Of a stretch of 30,748 nt of DNA, positions 1 to 6,389 are shown one piece after another; the stretch's first letter is position 1; each line of letters starts with the position of its first letter. A program made the position numbers and the translations under genes. The notes beneath the pieces are model-generated. The model was not told the DNA's origin. It did no database searches and worked only from the letters and a program-made list of their open reading frames with translations. This DNA is from an uncultured Prevotellaceae bacterium (GTDB taxonomy: Bacteria; Bacteroidota; Bacteroidia; Bacteroidales; Bacteroidaceae): positions 1 through 30,748 of the forward strand of contig OMXX01000044.1 of NCBI GenBank assembly GCA_900315105.1, read 5' to 3'.

Positions 1-1
1 G

Positions 2-268
2 ACATGGAGCATTATGTCTGCCTCACGTCCAGTACTTGCCAACTTTGACGAGAACGAGATAAAATCGATTCTTTCTGATAATAATTGTGGTATATTCACT
101 AAGGCTGGTGATAAGGACGCATTCAAGGCCGCTATCATCAAGCTGTATGAGAATCGTGACCTCTGCAAGGAATATGGTCAGAATGGTCGTAAATTCGTTA
201 TGCAGAATCTGACTCGTGAAGTCGGTACACAGAAATATGTAGATGTCATCAAATCAGTAGTGAAATAA
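2..268 (+). CDS. Glycosyltransferase, family 4-like, C-terminal fragment (cut by window edge)
   Basis: The reading frame is open from the first bases of the window to a TAA at 266-268, so only the last 88 or so residues are visible and the true start lies upstream. The fragment reads SASRPVLANFDENEIKSIL, then a segment with C-G-I-F and a final helix-rich part with the pattern NGRKFV. This fits the end of a GT-B (GT4) enzyme: a loop where the sugar nucleotide is bound, a 'not enough / too much for this user' segment, then a C-terminal helix. Established knowledge: GT4 enzymes transfer a sugar from a nucleotide donor to a lipid-linked or other acceptor. It probably belongs to an upstream sugar gene set. 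The family call rests on the C-terminal pattern only; donor and acceptor cannot be told. Confidence 0.7.
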   Translation, partial: TWSIMSASRPVLANFDENEIKSILSDNNCGIFTKAGDKDAFKAAIIKLYENRDLCKEYGQNGRKFVMQNLTREVGTQKYVDVIKSVVK

Positions 269-314
269 TCCTATCAATTTGTATCGCGAGATATCCTGTC
301 AGATGTAGCTTTTT

Positions 315-370
315 AACGTGGGTTCGACGAAACAAATTATGTCATAATGTCTGTTCGTCGAACCCACGTT
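315..370. repeat. 17-bp perfect inverted repeat (AACGTGGGTTCGACGAA), possible terminator
   Basis: Arm 315-331 is the exact reverse complement of arm 354-370, with 22 bases between. It lies 46 bp after the stop of the upstream glycosyltransferase and is followed by T-rich sequence (about 371-388), so it could end transcription. The arm is close to the terminal repeats of the element at 29850-30058 (AACGTGAGTTCGA there, AACGTGGGTTCGA here), which suggests a shared mobile or dispersed repeat family instead of a simple terminator. Confidence 0.65.
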
Positions 371-519
371 GTTTTGCTTGTTTTTTTCTAACAGAACTGA
401 TATGTTATTACAACAATGATATGTTGCATATCTGTAAATCGATTTCGCACTATTCCTGTACTTTTTTATCAGAACATTCTCAAATATATAGACAAAAATC
501 GAAATATCGAACAAAAAGC

Positions 520-550
520 TTGCAATATTCATAAAAAATCGCTACCTTTG
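520..550 (+). promoter_or_regulatory. Promoter for the priming glycosyltransferase
   Basis: TTGC at 520-523 and TACCTTTG at 543-550 are separated by 19 bp. This matches the known Bacteroidetes sigma-ABfr consensus (TTTG at -33, TAnnTTTG at -7). Transcription would begin near 557, giving a leader of roughly 220 nt before the start codon at 779. Confidence 0.7.
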
Positions 551-559
551 TTCGCGATT

Positions 560-661
560 TTGGGAAAAGAGATGTGAATCTTGAAAATTCCCAAGTTCGT
601 GGTTCTTGGCTCCTAATGCCCTATTTCCCAAAAGAATACAATTCCTTTGGGAGGATTTTTT
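560..661 (+). promoter_or_regulatory. Putative leader attenuator: alternative hairpins and a terminator-like T run
   Basis: Four segments can pair in competing ways: TTGGGAA (560-566), TTCCCAA (588-594), TTCCCAAA (625-632) and TTTGGGA (646-652). The last pair makes a 7-bp stem followed by a six-T run at 656-661, which looks like an intrinsic terminator inside the leader. Pairing of segment 1 with segment 3 would free segment 4 and let transcription go on. Established knowledge: Bacteroides capsule operons are controlled by antitermination in their leaders (UpxY). No UpxY-type gene is visible here, so the regulator, if any, is unknown. Confidence 0.45.
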
Positions 662-778
662 GTGTCATGCCATATCCACAGATTCTTCATCAATGTTCTT
701 TGGATAAATATTGCAAACTCTGTATCAGTCTTGGAAATTAGGAAGTCATCAAATAACACATCGGAAAACAACCAATAA

Positions 779-2164
779 ATGCAAGTACAAATTTCGGATA
801 GGGCGGGGCTTGCCCGTTGGATGGTAATAGTAGTCGATTTGCTGCTTTTAAATGCCGTATTTGCTTTGGGCTCTCATATCGGAATGAAGCCCACCACCCA
901 CATGGCACAGATGCTGTGGAATATGGCATATCTCATATCCGTAATTCTTAATGCTCCAATTGCCCAGAATCGTTTCGTTAAGGCAGAGCAGATTATCTCA
1001 AAGGCTATAGGTACAGCCCTCCTTATGGCTGTGGCCTATTCCGTCCTCATCTGTCTGGCACGTCTTTTTGATTTCCATTGGTCAATTTTAGCTATCAATA
1101 TCATTGTCCTCCTCCTTACCGTCTCCGTTTCACGTGTCACCTGCCGACTCCTGCTGAGAGCCACACGAAGAAGGGGCAAGGATCGTAGAACAGTCGTATT
1201 TGCAGGAGCAGGTGTGAATCTCAGAGCTTTATATGACCGAATGGCACTCGATCTCTCCACTGGCTACAACGTCATTGGCTATTTTGAGGATCAGCCATCC
1301 ACACACCTTCCTGAGACACTCCAGCGACTTGGAACCGTAAGTCAGGTTACCAGCTATCTCGACAACAATCATGTCGATATGCTCTTCTGCAATCTCTCAT
1401 CATCAAGATCTGAAGAGATTCTGAAGATAATGAACTACTGTGAGAACCACCTCATCCGATTCTATTCAGTACCAAATGTACGCAACTATGTTCATCGCGC
1501 CATGACAGTCGAGTACGTGGATGATGTTCCTGTCCTCACCTTGCGTAGTGAGCCATTGCTCAATCCATTCAACCGCATCATCAAGCGCTTATTCGATGTC
1601 ATTGTTTCTCTCACGTTCCTTGTCACTTGCTTTTGGTGGATTGCAGCCATAGTTGCTCTTATCACCAAGATCACGATGCCTGGACCGGTCTTCTTCCGAC
1701 AGAAGCGTAATGGTATCAACGGAGATGAGTTCACTTGTCTCAAGTTCCGTTCTATGCGTGTAAATGCTGATGCCGACAAGGTACAGGCTACAAAGAATGA
1801 CCCACGTAAGACCAAGTGGGGTAACATCATGCGCAAGACCAATATCGACGAACTTCCACAGTTCATCAACGTCCTTTTGGGCGATATGAGTATTGTTGGA
1901 CCTCGTCCGCACATGGTTAAGCACACAGAGGAATATGGAGCCTTAGTTGATAAATACATGGTTCGTCATTACACCAAGCCAGGAATAACAGGTTGGGCAC
2001 AAGTCACAGGTTCACGAGGTGAAACCTCAGAACTATGGATGATGGAAGAACGTATCAAGAAAGACATCTGGTATGTAGAAAACTGGAGTCTCCTTCTCGA
2101 CATCAAGATTATCCTTAAAACCATCACCAACGCCCTCGGAGGCGAGAAAGGCAACGCGTATTAA
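779..2164 (+). CDS. Undecaprenyl-phosphate sugar-1-phosphate transferase (polyprenyl glycosylphosphotransferase)
   Basis: This 461-residue membrane enzyme moves a hexose-1-phosphate (commonly glucose or galactose) from a UDP-sugar to undecaprenyl phosphate at the cytoplasmic face, the first step of repeat-unit assembly. Residues about 12-125 hold four hydrophobic segments; about 136-250 form a CoA-binding-like Rossmann domain (VFAGAG at 140-145); 269-297 carry KRLFD and the re-entrant membrane helix; the catalytic bacterial-transferase domain follows with GPVFFRQKRNG (302-312), KFRSM (322-326), DELPQFINVLLGDMSIVGPRP (357-377) and TGWAQ (404-408). Full length for the WcaJ/PglC-large family. 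The ATG at 779 is the first in frame after the leader. Next to it downstream is a repeat array, so it seems to be transcribed alone or as the last gene of a unit. Sugar specificity is not readable. Confidence 0.93.
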   Translation: MQVQISDRAGLARWMVIVVDLLLLNAVFALGSHIGMKPTTHMAQMLWNMAYLISVILNAPIAQNRFVKAEQIISKAIGTALLMAVAYSVLICLARLFDFHWSILAINIIVLLLTVSVSRVTCRLLLRATRRRGKDRRTVVFAGAGVNLRALYDRMALDLSTGYNVIGYFEDQPSTHLPETLQRLGTVSQVTSYLDNNHVDMLFCNLSSSRSEEILKIMNYCENHLIRFYSVPNVRNYVHRAMTVEYVDDVPVLTLRSEPLLNPFNRIIKRLFDVIVSLTFLVTCFWWIAAIVALITKITMPGPVFFRQKRNGINGDEFTCLKFRSMRVNADADKVQATKNDPRKTKWGNIMRKTNIDELPQFINVLLGDMSIVGPRPHMVKHTEEYGALVDKYMVRHYTKPGITGWAQVTGSRGETSELWMMEERIKKDIWYVENWSLLLDIKIILKTITNALGGEKGNAY

Positions 2165-2192
2165 CTGCATATTTTCGTTGAGTTATAGTTTG

Positions 2193-2874
2193 ACCACAGA
2201 TATCCCAGATGTCAATTTCTAGTGTAAGCGAACATATCCCTTAAATCTGTGTGGTCTGTGTTCGAAAAAAATATAACCACAGATATCCGGGATTTCACAG
2301 ATGTTAATCCATAGCGTAAGCGAAACATCCCTTAAATCTGTGTAATCTGTGTTCGAAAAAACATAACCACAGATATTCGGGATTCCACAGATACTCATCC
2401 AGAGCGCAAGAGAAACAACCCTTAAATCTGTGTAATCTGTGTTCGAAAAAATATAACCACAGATATCCGGGATCTCACAGATTCCCATCCCGAGCGCAAG
2501 CGAGTATATCCTATTAGTCTGTTTTATCTGTGTTCGAAAAAAATATAACCCCAGATATCCGGGATTCCACAGATACTCATCCCGAGCGCAAGCGAGTACA
2601 TCCTGTTAATCTGTTTTATCTGTGTTCAAAAAAATATAACCCCAGATATCCGGGATTCCACAGATACTCATCCCGAGCGCAAGCGAGTACATCCTGTTAA
2701 TCTGTTTTATCTGTGTTCAAAAAAAATATAACCACAGATATTCGGGATCTCACAGATTCCCATCCCGAGCGCAAGCGAAACATCCCTTAAATCTGTGTGA
2801 TCTGTGTTCGAAATAAAACAACCCCAGATATCTGAGATCTTACAGATGTTAATCATAATCTAATCTGTGTTCAT
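2193..2874. repeat. Family A array, upstream part: about eight ~91-bp hairpin units
   Basis: Units begin ACCACAGATATCCGGGAT or close variants and end in ATCTGTGTTCGAAAAAAATATA. Each carries CACAGAT once or twice near the left and ATCTGTG once or twice near the right, so every unit can fold into a long stem. A conserved centre reads CCCGAGCGCAAGCGAG. Units 5 (2548-2638) and 6 (2639-2730) are identical except for one A in the A run, which shows recent duplication; the others differ by a few to many bases. The last unit is cut short where the GxxExxY gene begins. This also accounts for the whole 2165-2874 gap. Confidence 0.9.
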
Positions 2875-3246
2875 ATGTTCTACCAAAAGCAGGAAACATA
2901 CAATATTAATGGTGCAGCAATGCATGTATATAATATTCTTGGACATGGATTTCTTGAAGCCGTATATCAAGAAGCATTAGAGATGGAATTCCAAAGAAGA
3001 GGTATTCCATACGAACGAGAGAAAGAGCTGAGTATTGATTACGATGGTAATATTTTGAAACAAACATATAAAGCAGACTTTGTATGTTATGACAATATCA
3101 TAGTAGAATTAAAAGCTGTATCCAAACTGGATGATTCCCATCGTGCTCAAGTGTTCAACTATCTAAAAGCTACAGGATATAAAGTCGCCCTTCTTTTTAA
3201 TTTTGGTGCAGCAGAAGGCCTTGAATACGAACGAAAAGTAAAATAG
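2875..3246 (+). CDS. GxxExxY protein (PD-(D/E)XK nuclease-like), embedded in repeat array
   Basis: The 123-residue product has the name-giving motif G-F-L-E-A-V-Y at residues 25-31. A nuclease-like core follows: D68 in YKADFV and E78-L-K80 in IIVELKAV, the D...ExK pattern of PD-(D/E)XK folds, then DDSHRAQVFNYLKATG and a final VALLFNFG strand. Length is normal for the family. No signal peptide or membrane segment is visible. The ATG follows directly on a CTGTGTTC that ends a family A repeat unit, and 3 bp after the TAG the repeats resume in mid-unit, so the gene looks like a cargo lying between repeat halves. Family function is not known; nuclease activity is inferred from the motif. No promoter was found in front of it apart from repeat sequence. 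Confidence 0.9.
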   Translation: MFYQKQETYNINGAAMHVYNILGHGFLEAVYQEALEMEFQRRGIPYEREKELSIDYDGNILKQTYKADFVCYDNIIVELKAVSKLDDSHRAQVFNYLKATGYKVALLFNFGAAEGLEYERKVK

Positions 3247-3249
3247 AAA

Positions 3250-3652
3250 TCACAGATACTCATCCCGAGCGTAAGCGAGTATATCCTGTTAATCTGTGTA
3301 ATCTGTGTTCGAAAAACAACCACAGATATCCGGGATCTCACAGATGTCAATTCTTGGCGCAAGCGAGTATATCCTGTTAATCTGTGTAATCTGTGTTCGT
3401 AAAAAATATTCGTGGTCTCACAGATGTCAATCCCGAGCGTAAGCGATATAATCTCTTGAATCTGTGCTATCTGTGTTCGAAATAAAATAAATAGTAGTCT
3501 CACAGATGCTCATCCCGAGCGCAAGCGAGCATATTCGATTAATTCGTGCAATCCGTGTTCAAAATAAAAAAATAGCGGTCTCCCAGATACTCATCCCGAG
3601 CGTAAGCGAGATAATCCCTTAGATTTGTGTTATCTGTGTTCGCCCCTAAATA
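3250..3652. repeat. Family A array, downstream part: about five units
   Basis: The repeat resumes at ATCACAGATACTCATCCC and runs through five units that become more diverged and shorter at their left end (the ACCACAGATAT part is lost in the last three). Each still has the GAGCGYAAGCGA centre and a right end of the ATCTGTGTTCG type. Together with 2193-2874 it surrounds the GxxExxY gene. The remaining bases to 3695 are AT-rich and may contain the promoter of the next gene, but no clear match was seen. Confidence 0.88.
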
Positions 3653-3695
3653 TTAAGGTAAAAGATTAACGTAGTTATCCCTGTTCGGCTTAATT

Positions 3696-5054
3696 ATGAT
3701 CAGAAACCTCAACGACATATCCCCCGTCCTCACCTCCCACGGAGTGGGACAGAAACGCGTTCTCCTCTCAAGTAGCGAGGCTGGCTGCTCACTCACCCAG
3801 ATAGCAGTCACCACCCTCAAGGAAGGAGAAATCGCAACCGCACATATCCATCCAGATATGCAGGAGGCATTCTATGTGATGGAAGGTGAGGTAGAAGTCG
3901 TACTCGATGGCAAGCACACCCTCTGCACCAGGGACACCTTCGTCTATGTGGATAAATGCACCAGTCATGAGATGAAGGCAAGGACCGATTGCCGTATCAT
4001 GACCATCGGATGCGTTATCGAGTCTTCACGAAACAAACTCTACCCGATGCTTTTCAAGCAGAACCGCAAGACACTCGTATGGGGAACAGAGGACTGGACC
4101 GTATCAGGAGTGCCAAACTCCGAGTCAGAGGTGGAGAACGGAACATGGGCACGCTATAACCTAACGGAGGTTATCAGTAGGAGACCAGAGGAAATCCTCG
4201 GAAAGCAAGTAGCAAAGAAATACAACAACCAACTGCCACTCCTCACAAAGATCATTGATGCCCACAAAGACCTCTCCATTCAGGTGCATCCTAATGATGA
4301 GATGGCAAAGCGAGAGCACAACAAACTCGGAAAATCCGAGATGTGGTACATCCTCGATGCAAAACCGGGCTCCTATCTCTATGCCGGCTTCAAGCAGCAG
4401 ATAACGCCAGAGGAATACAAGGAACGCGTTGCTAACGGCACTATCTGCGAGGTCCTCGCCAAGCATGAGGTACACAATGGTGATGTGTTCTATCTCCCAG
4501 CCGGACGCGTACATGCCATCTGCGGAGGCATAAAACTCGCAGAGGTACAGCAATCCTCTGACGTCACCTACCGCATCTATGACTACAACCGTCCAGGACT
4601 CGATGGAAAACCACGAGAACTCCACACAGAACTCGCCTCACAAGCCATTGACTATAAGGTCTATCCTGAGTACCGCACGGAACATACCGAGGACATAGGT
4701 ACAGCCAACGAGATCCTCAATACCCCATTCTTCTCAATCAAGGTAATCGAGACCACAGAGCCGTTCCATCGCAACATGATCAAGTACGACTCCTTCATCA
4801 TCCTCATGGTATTGAATGGCGATTGTAAACTCAAAGTCCGTTCCACCGGCTATGAAGTAACCGTTCCCGAAGGCAACTCCTGTCTCATGCCAGCTTCGAT
4901 CGCCGATTACGACATCATCCCAATAAATAACGAAGAATCACAATCCTCTCCCTTTAAGGGAGATAAGAGAGGGTCTGTGAAAGTCCTCGAAGCCTTCATC
5001 AACAACAAAAAGACCATCGGAAAAATCATCTCTGACTTCTTCCATCAGAATTGA
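3696..5054 (+). CDS. manA: Cupin-phosphomannose isomerase (type I) fusion
   Basis: The 452-residue product joins two parts. Residues 1 to about 105 form a single cupin domain (H50-I-H52, E57 and later H91 fit the metal-binding cupin motifs). About 110-410 is a class I mannose-6-phosphate isomerase: W-G near 129, QVHPND at 196-201, KSEMWYIL at 213-220, LPAGRVHAI at 267-275 and YRIYDYNRPG at 292-301. Q196, H198, E215 and H273 would be the zinc ligands. The enzyme interconverts mannose-6-phosphate and fructose-6-phosphate, feeding GDP-mannose or GDP-fucose for polysaccharide. Free-standing Bacteroidetes ManA lacks the N-terminal cupin, which might bind a sugar or regulate. Near residues 414-427 the coding sequence contains a family C palindrome that adds a polar, low-complexity loop. 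Flanked on both sides by family A repeats. Confidence 0.9.
   Translation: MIRNLNDISPVLTSHGVGQKRVLLSSSEAGCSLTQIAVTTLKEGEIATAHIHPDMQEAFYVMEGEVEVVLDGKHTLCTRDTFVYVDKCTSHEMKARTDCRIMTIGCVIESSRNKLYPMLFKQNRKTLVWGTEDWTVSGVPNSESEVENGTWARYNLTEVISRRPEEILGKQVAKKYNNQLPLLTKIIDAHKDLSIQVHPNDEMAKREHNKLGKSEMWYILDAKPGSYLYAGFKQQITPEEYKERVANGTICEVLAKHEVHNGDVFYLPAGRVHAICGGIKLAEVQQSSDVTYRIYDYNRPGLDGKPRELHTELASQAIDYKVYPEYRTEHTEDIGTANEILNTPFFSIKVIETTEPFHRNMIKYDSFIILMVLNGDCKLKVRSTGYEVTVPEGNSCLMPASIADYDIIPINNEESQSSPFKGDKRGSVKVLEAFINNKKTIGKIISDFFHQN
4947..4963. repeat. Family C palindrome inside the isomerase gene
   Basis: TCTCCCT (4947-4953), loop TTA, AGGGAGA (4957-4963), with an outer CCTCT and AGAGAGGGTC around it. 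The same nested design occurs at 6197-6214, 25287-25304, 26631-26648 and 26684-26701. Here it is translated, giving the stretch SSPFKGDKRGS near the C-terminus. Confidence 0.7.
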
Positions 5055-5084
5055 TGTCAGTTTATGGGATTAGTAATTAGAGAA

Positions 5085-5236
5085 ATTCCGAGCGTAAGCG
5101 AGCCAATCCCTTAAATCTGTGCAATCTGAGTTCGGAAAAAATAGACCACAGATATCTGGGATCTCACAGATGCAAATCACAAGCGTAAGCGACAAATCCC
5201 AATAATCCTTTTAATCTGTGTTCGAAAAAAGTAAGG
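5085..5236. repeat. Two family A repeat units
   Basis: The first unit lacks its left end and starts at TTCCGAGCGTAAGCGAG; the second begins GACCACAGATATCTGGGAT near 5151 and ends CTGTGTTCG near 5223. They lie about 1.4 kb from the main array, on the other side of the isomerase gene, and are followed by a short family B tract (GGATTAGTGGTTAGAG, about 5235-5250). Confidence 0.8.
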
Positions 5237-5294
5237 ATTAGTGGTTAGAGATTTGTGCGAAAAGAACAAGTCATTAACTATTTACATCCAATTA

Positions 5295-5326
5295 TTTGGA
5301 TAATACAATAAGAATTTGTGTCTTTG
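5295..5326 (+). promoter_or_regulatory. Promoter of the toxin-antitoxin region
   Basis: TTTG at 5295-5298 and TGTCTTTG at 5319-5326 with a 20-bp spacer fit the Bacteroidetes promoter, with one mismatch (TG for TA). Flanking bases closely match the promoter at 25713-25744 (ATTTGGATA at the left, CTTTGCCCMAAAG at the right). Transcription would start about 10 bases before the small frame at 5347. Confidence 0.55.
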
Positions 5327-5346
5327 CCCAAAAGATATAGGAATGT

Positions 5347-5508
5347 ATGATATCAACAGTAGCAACAAAGACATCAGTCGACAAAAGTCAGCATTCTCTT
5401 GCGAAGGACTCGTCCACTCGTGAGAGAATAATGGCAAGTACAATGTCAGTAGATGAATACTTCGATGAACTGATAGGCCAGGTGTGCGAGAATTATGCAA
5501 ATCTATGA
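5347..5508 (+). CDS. Small 53-residue protein, possible antitoxin of a decayed pair
   Basis: A short frame beginning ATGATATCAACAG just after the promoter encodes 53 residues: a polar N-terminal half and a C-terminal SVDEYFDELIGQVCENYANL. The acidic, helix-forming end, and the overlap with a truncated toxin-like frame at 5495, fit a small type II antitoxin. I recall similar MSVDEYFDEL proteins in Bacteroidales only vaguely, so the role is inference. A minus-strand frame of 80 codons covers the same bases (5282-5524) but has no family resemblance. Confidence 0.45.
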   Translation: MISTVATKTSVDKSQHSLAKDSSTRERIMASTMSVDEYFDELIGQVCENYANL

Positions 5509-5560
5509 GGTTCGAATCAGTCATGTTGCTCGTGTTGATATGGCAGAATTGTGTAAGTAA
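5495..5560 (+). pseudogene. Truncated RelE/ParE-like toxin start (21 codons)
   Basis: ATG at 5495, inside the end of the preceding small gene, opens MQIYEVRISHVARVDMAEL and stops at TAA 5558-5560. The overlap of 14 bases is typical of antitoxin-toxin pairs, and the Y-E-V-R-I-S-x-x-A pattern looks like the first strand and helix of a RelE/ParE-fold toxin. Such toxins have roughly 90-110 residues, so about 80 % is missing. An intact antitoxin gene starts 9 bp later, so the missing part may have been replaced by or lost to that insertion. Confidence 0.5.
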
Positions 5561-5569
5561 ATAAAAGTT

Positions 5570-5800
5570 ATGGCAACGATAGTATTAGATGTGCAGGATG
5601 AGACCCTGCTCACGCAAATCAAGAAAGCATGCCAGTTGCTTAAGGGCGTGGCATCAGTAAAGGTGCAACGCAAGCCCAAATCCAAGAACGAGGATATCAC
5701 CCAGACGGCAGGTTATAAGGAGGCAATGGATGACATCAAGTATGGGCGTGTGACAGAGTATGCTTCGCTGAAGGATTTCTACAAAGAAATGGGACTCTGA
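5570..5800 (+). CDS. Type II antitoxin of the YafQ-type pair
   Basis: This 76-residue acidic-tailed protein sits 3 bp before the toxin gene. Residues 1-30 (ATIVLDVQDETLLTQIKKAC) look like a strand-helix dimerisation part; the middle 'KVQRKPKSKNED' is basic and flexible; the C-terminal part (GYKEAMDDIKYGRVTEYASL, then DFYKEMGL) is the usual toxin-wrapping helix with the pattern seen in many Bacteroidales antitoxins. Known role of the family: it neutralises the toxin and, with it, represses the shared promoter. No clear ribbon-helix-helix signature is visible, so the DNA-binding class is unsure. Confidence 0.78.
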   Translation: MATIVLDVQDETLLTQIKKACQLLKGVASVKVQRKPKSKNEDITQTAGYKEAMDDIKYGRVTEYASLKDFYKEMGL

Positions 5801-5803
5801 CGT

Positions 5804-6085
5804 ATGGCATATACAGTAAGGGTATCTACGCGTTTTAAAAAAGACTTTAAGCGCTGTATAAAGCGTGGGTTTGACATGAAGTTAATTACAGACGCCATGG
5901 ATTTGCTCGAGGCTACAGGCTTCCTCCCTGCTGAGTATAAGCCGCACCTATTAAAGGGCGATCACAAGGGGCAGTGGGAGTGCCACATCGACCCCAATTG
6001 GCTGATGACGTGGGAGCAAAACGATAATGAGCTCACGCTGCTTTTCTTGCAGACTGGTACTCACTCGGATATTTTCGGGAGGTAA
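5804..6085 (+). CDS. YafQ-family mRNA interferase toxin
   Basis: The 93-residue product fits the RelE superfamily, YafQ branch, an endoribonuclease that cuts mRNA on the ribosome. Signature parts: YTVRVSTRFKKDFKR at the N-terminus, GFLPAEYKPHLLKGDHKGQWECHIDPNWLM at 39-68 and TGTHSDIFG at 84-92. H48, H61, H87 and F91 correspond to residues known to matter in E. coli YafQ; N65-W66 stands in the position of Asp-Trp. Length is normal and no frame damage is visible. It starts 3 bp after the antitoxin stop, so the two are cotranscribed. Downstream are repeats of families B, C and A. Confidence 0.9.
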   Translation: MAYTVRVSTRFKKDFKRCIKRGFDMKLITDAMDLLEATGFLPAEYKPHLLKGDHKGQWECHIDPNWLMTWEQNDNELTLLFLQTGTHSDIFGR

Positions 6086-6114
6086 GGTAAACATTTTCCA
6101 TCAGAATTGATTGG

Positions 6115-6280
6115 GTTAGAGCCAAGAGGTTGGTGGTTAGAGGTTAGAGTTTAGAGACCACGGAAGCACGGAATAAACGGATGCCACAGGTAAGAGTCCC
6201 CCTATGCAGGGGGATTTAGAGGGTCTAAGCGTAAGCGAGATAATCCCTTAAATTTGTGCAATCTGTGGTTGAGATAGAAT
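6115..6280. repeat. Mixed repeat cluster: family B tract, family C palindrome, partial family A unit
   Basis: 6115-6158 is a GGTTAGAGGTTAGAGTTTAG-type tract (family B). TCCCCCT (6197-6203), ATGC, AGGGGGA (6208-6214), flanked by TTAGAGGGTCT, is a family C palindrome. From about 6225 the right two thirds of a family A unit follow (AGCGTAAGCGAGATAATCCC ... ATCTGTGG). Three repeat families side by side in 165 bp make this a nest of repeats between the toxin and the Bro-N gene. Confidence 0.75.
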
Positions 6281-6287
6281 AATGAAA

Positions 6288-6312
6288 GGAAATTGCAAAA
6301 AATGCAAATTCC
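6288..6312. promoter_or_regulatory. Imperfect dyad upstream of the Bro-N gene, possible operator
   Basis: GGAAATTGC (6288-6296) and GCAAATTCC (6304-6312) are inverted copies with one mismatch in nine, 7 bases apart, about 78 bp before the start codon. Such a dyad in front of a phage-type regulator gene could be an operator. No clear -7 element was seen beside it. Confidence 0.3.
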
Positions 6313-6389
6313 ATCTTTTCGATAGGAATAATCTTTAAGAGCAAAAGAACCATTCTTTATAATATATATCCACCTCAATACTGGTGTCT

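Larger units (their letters stand above)
269..778. other. Intergenic leader region with inverted repeat, promoter and possible attenuator
   Basis: This 510-bp gap has no convincing gene. It holds a 17-bp perfect inverted repeat at 315-370, a good Bacteroidetes promoter at 520-550, and a transcribed leader of about 220 bases with four mutually complementary segments between 560 and 652 followed by a T run. A 77-codon minus-strand frame at 299-532 is AT-rich, overlaps the inverted repeat and resembles nothing, so it is not called. Confidence 0.6.

Noticed and set aside
1492..1959. Overlapping minus-strand frames inside the priming transferase (also 1589-1924)
   Set aside because: The plus strand carries all catalytic motifs of the family over the same bases.
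2219..2488. Minus-strand frame of 89 codons with repeated CGYIFSNTDYTDLR-type peptide
   Set aside because: It is the translation of the family A repeat itself; the periodic peptide reflects DNA periodicity, not a protein repeat.
3159..3503. Minus-strand frame of 114 codons across the end of the GxxExxY gene
   Set aside because: It is partly repeat translation and partly antisense to a recognised gene.
2193..3652. CRISPR array
   Set aside because: The repeat units are ~91 bp, imperfect, and adjoin each other with no unique spacers; no cas genes are present.
4161..4625. Minus-strand frame of 154 codons
   Set aside because: Antisense to well-recognised isomerase motifs; no family resemblance.
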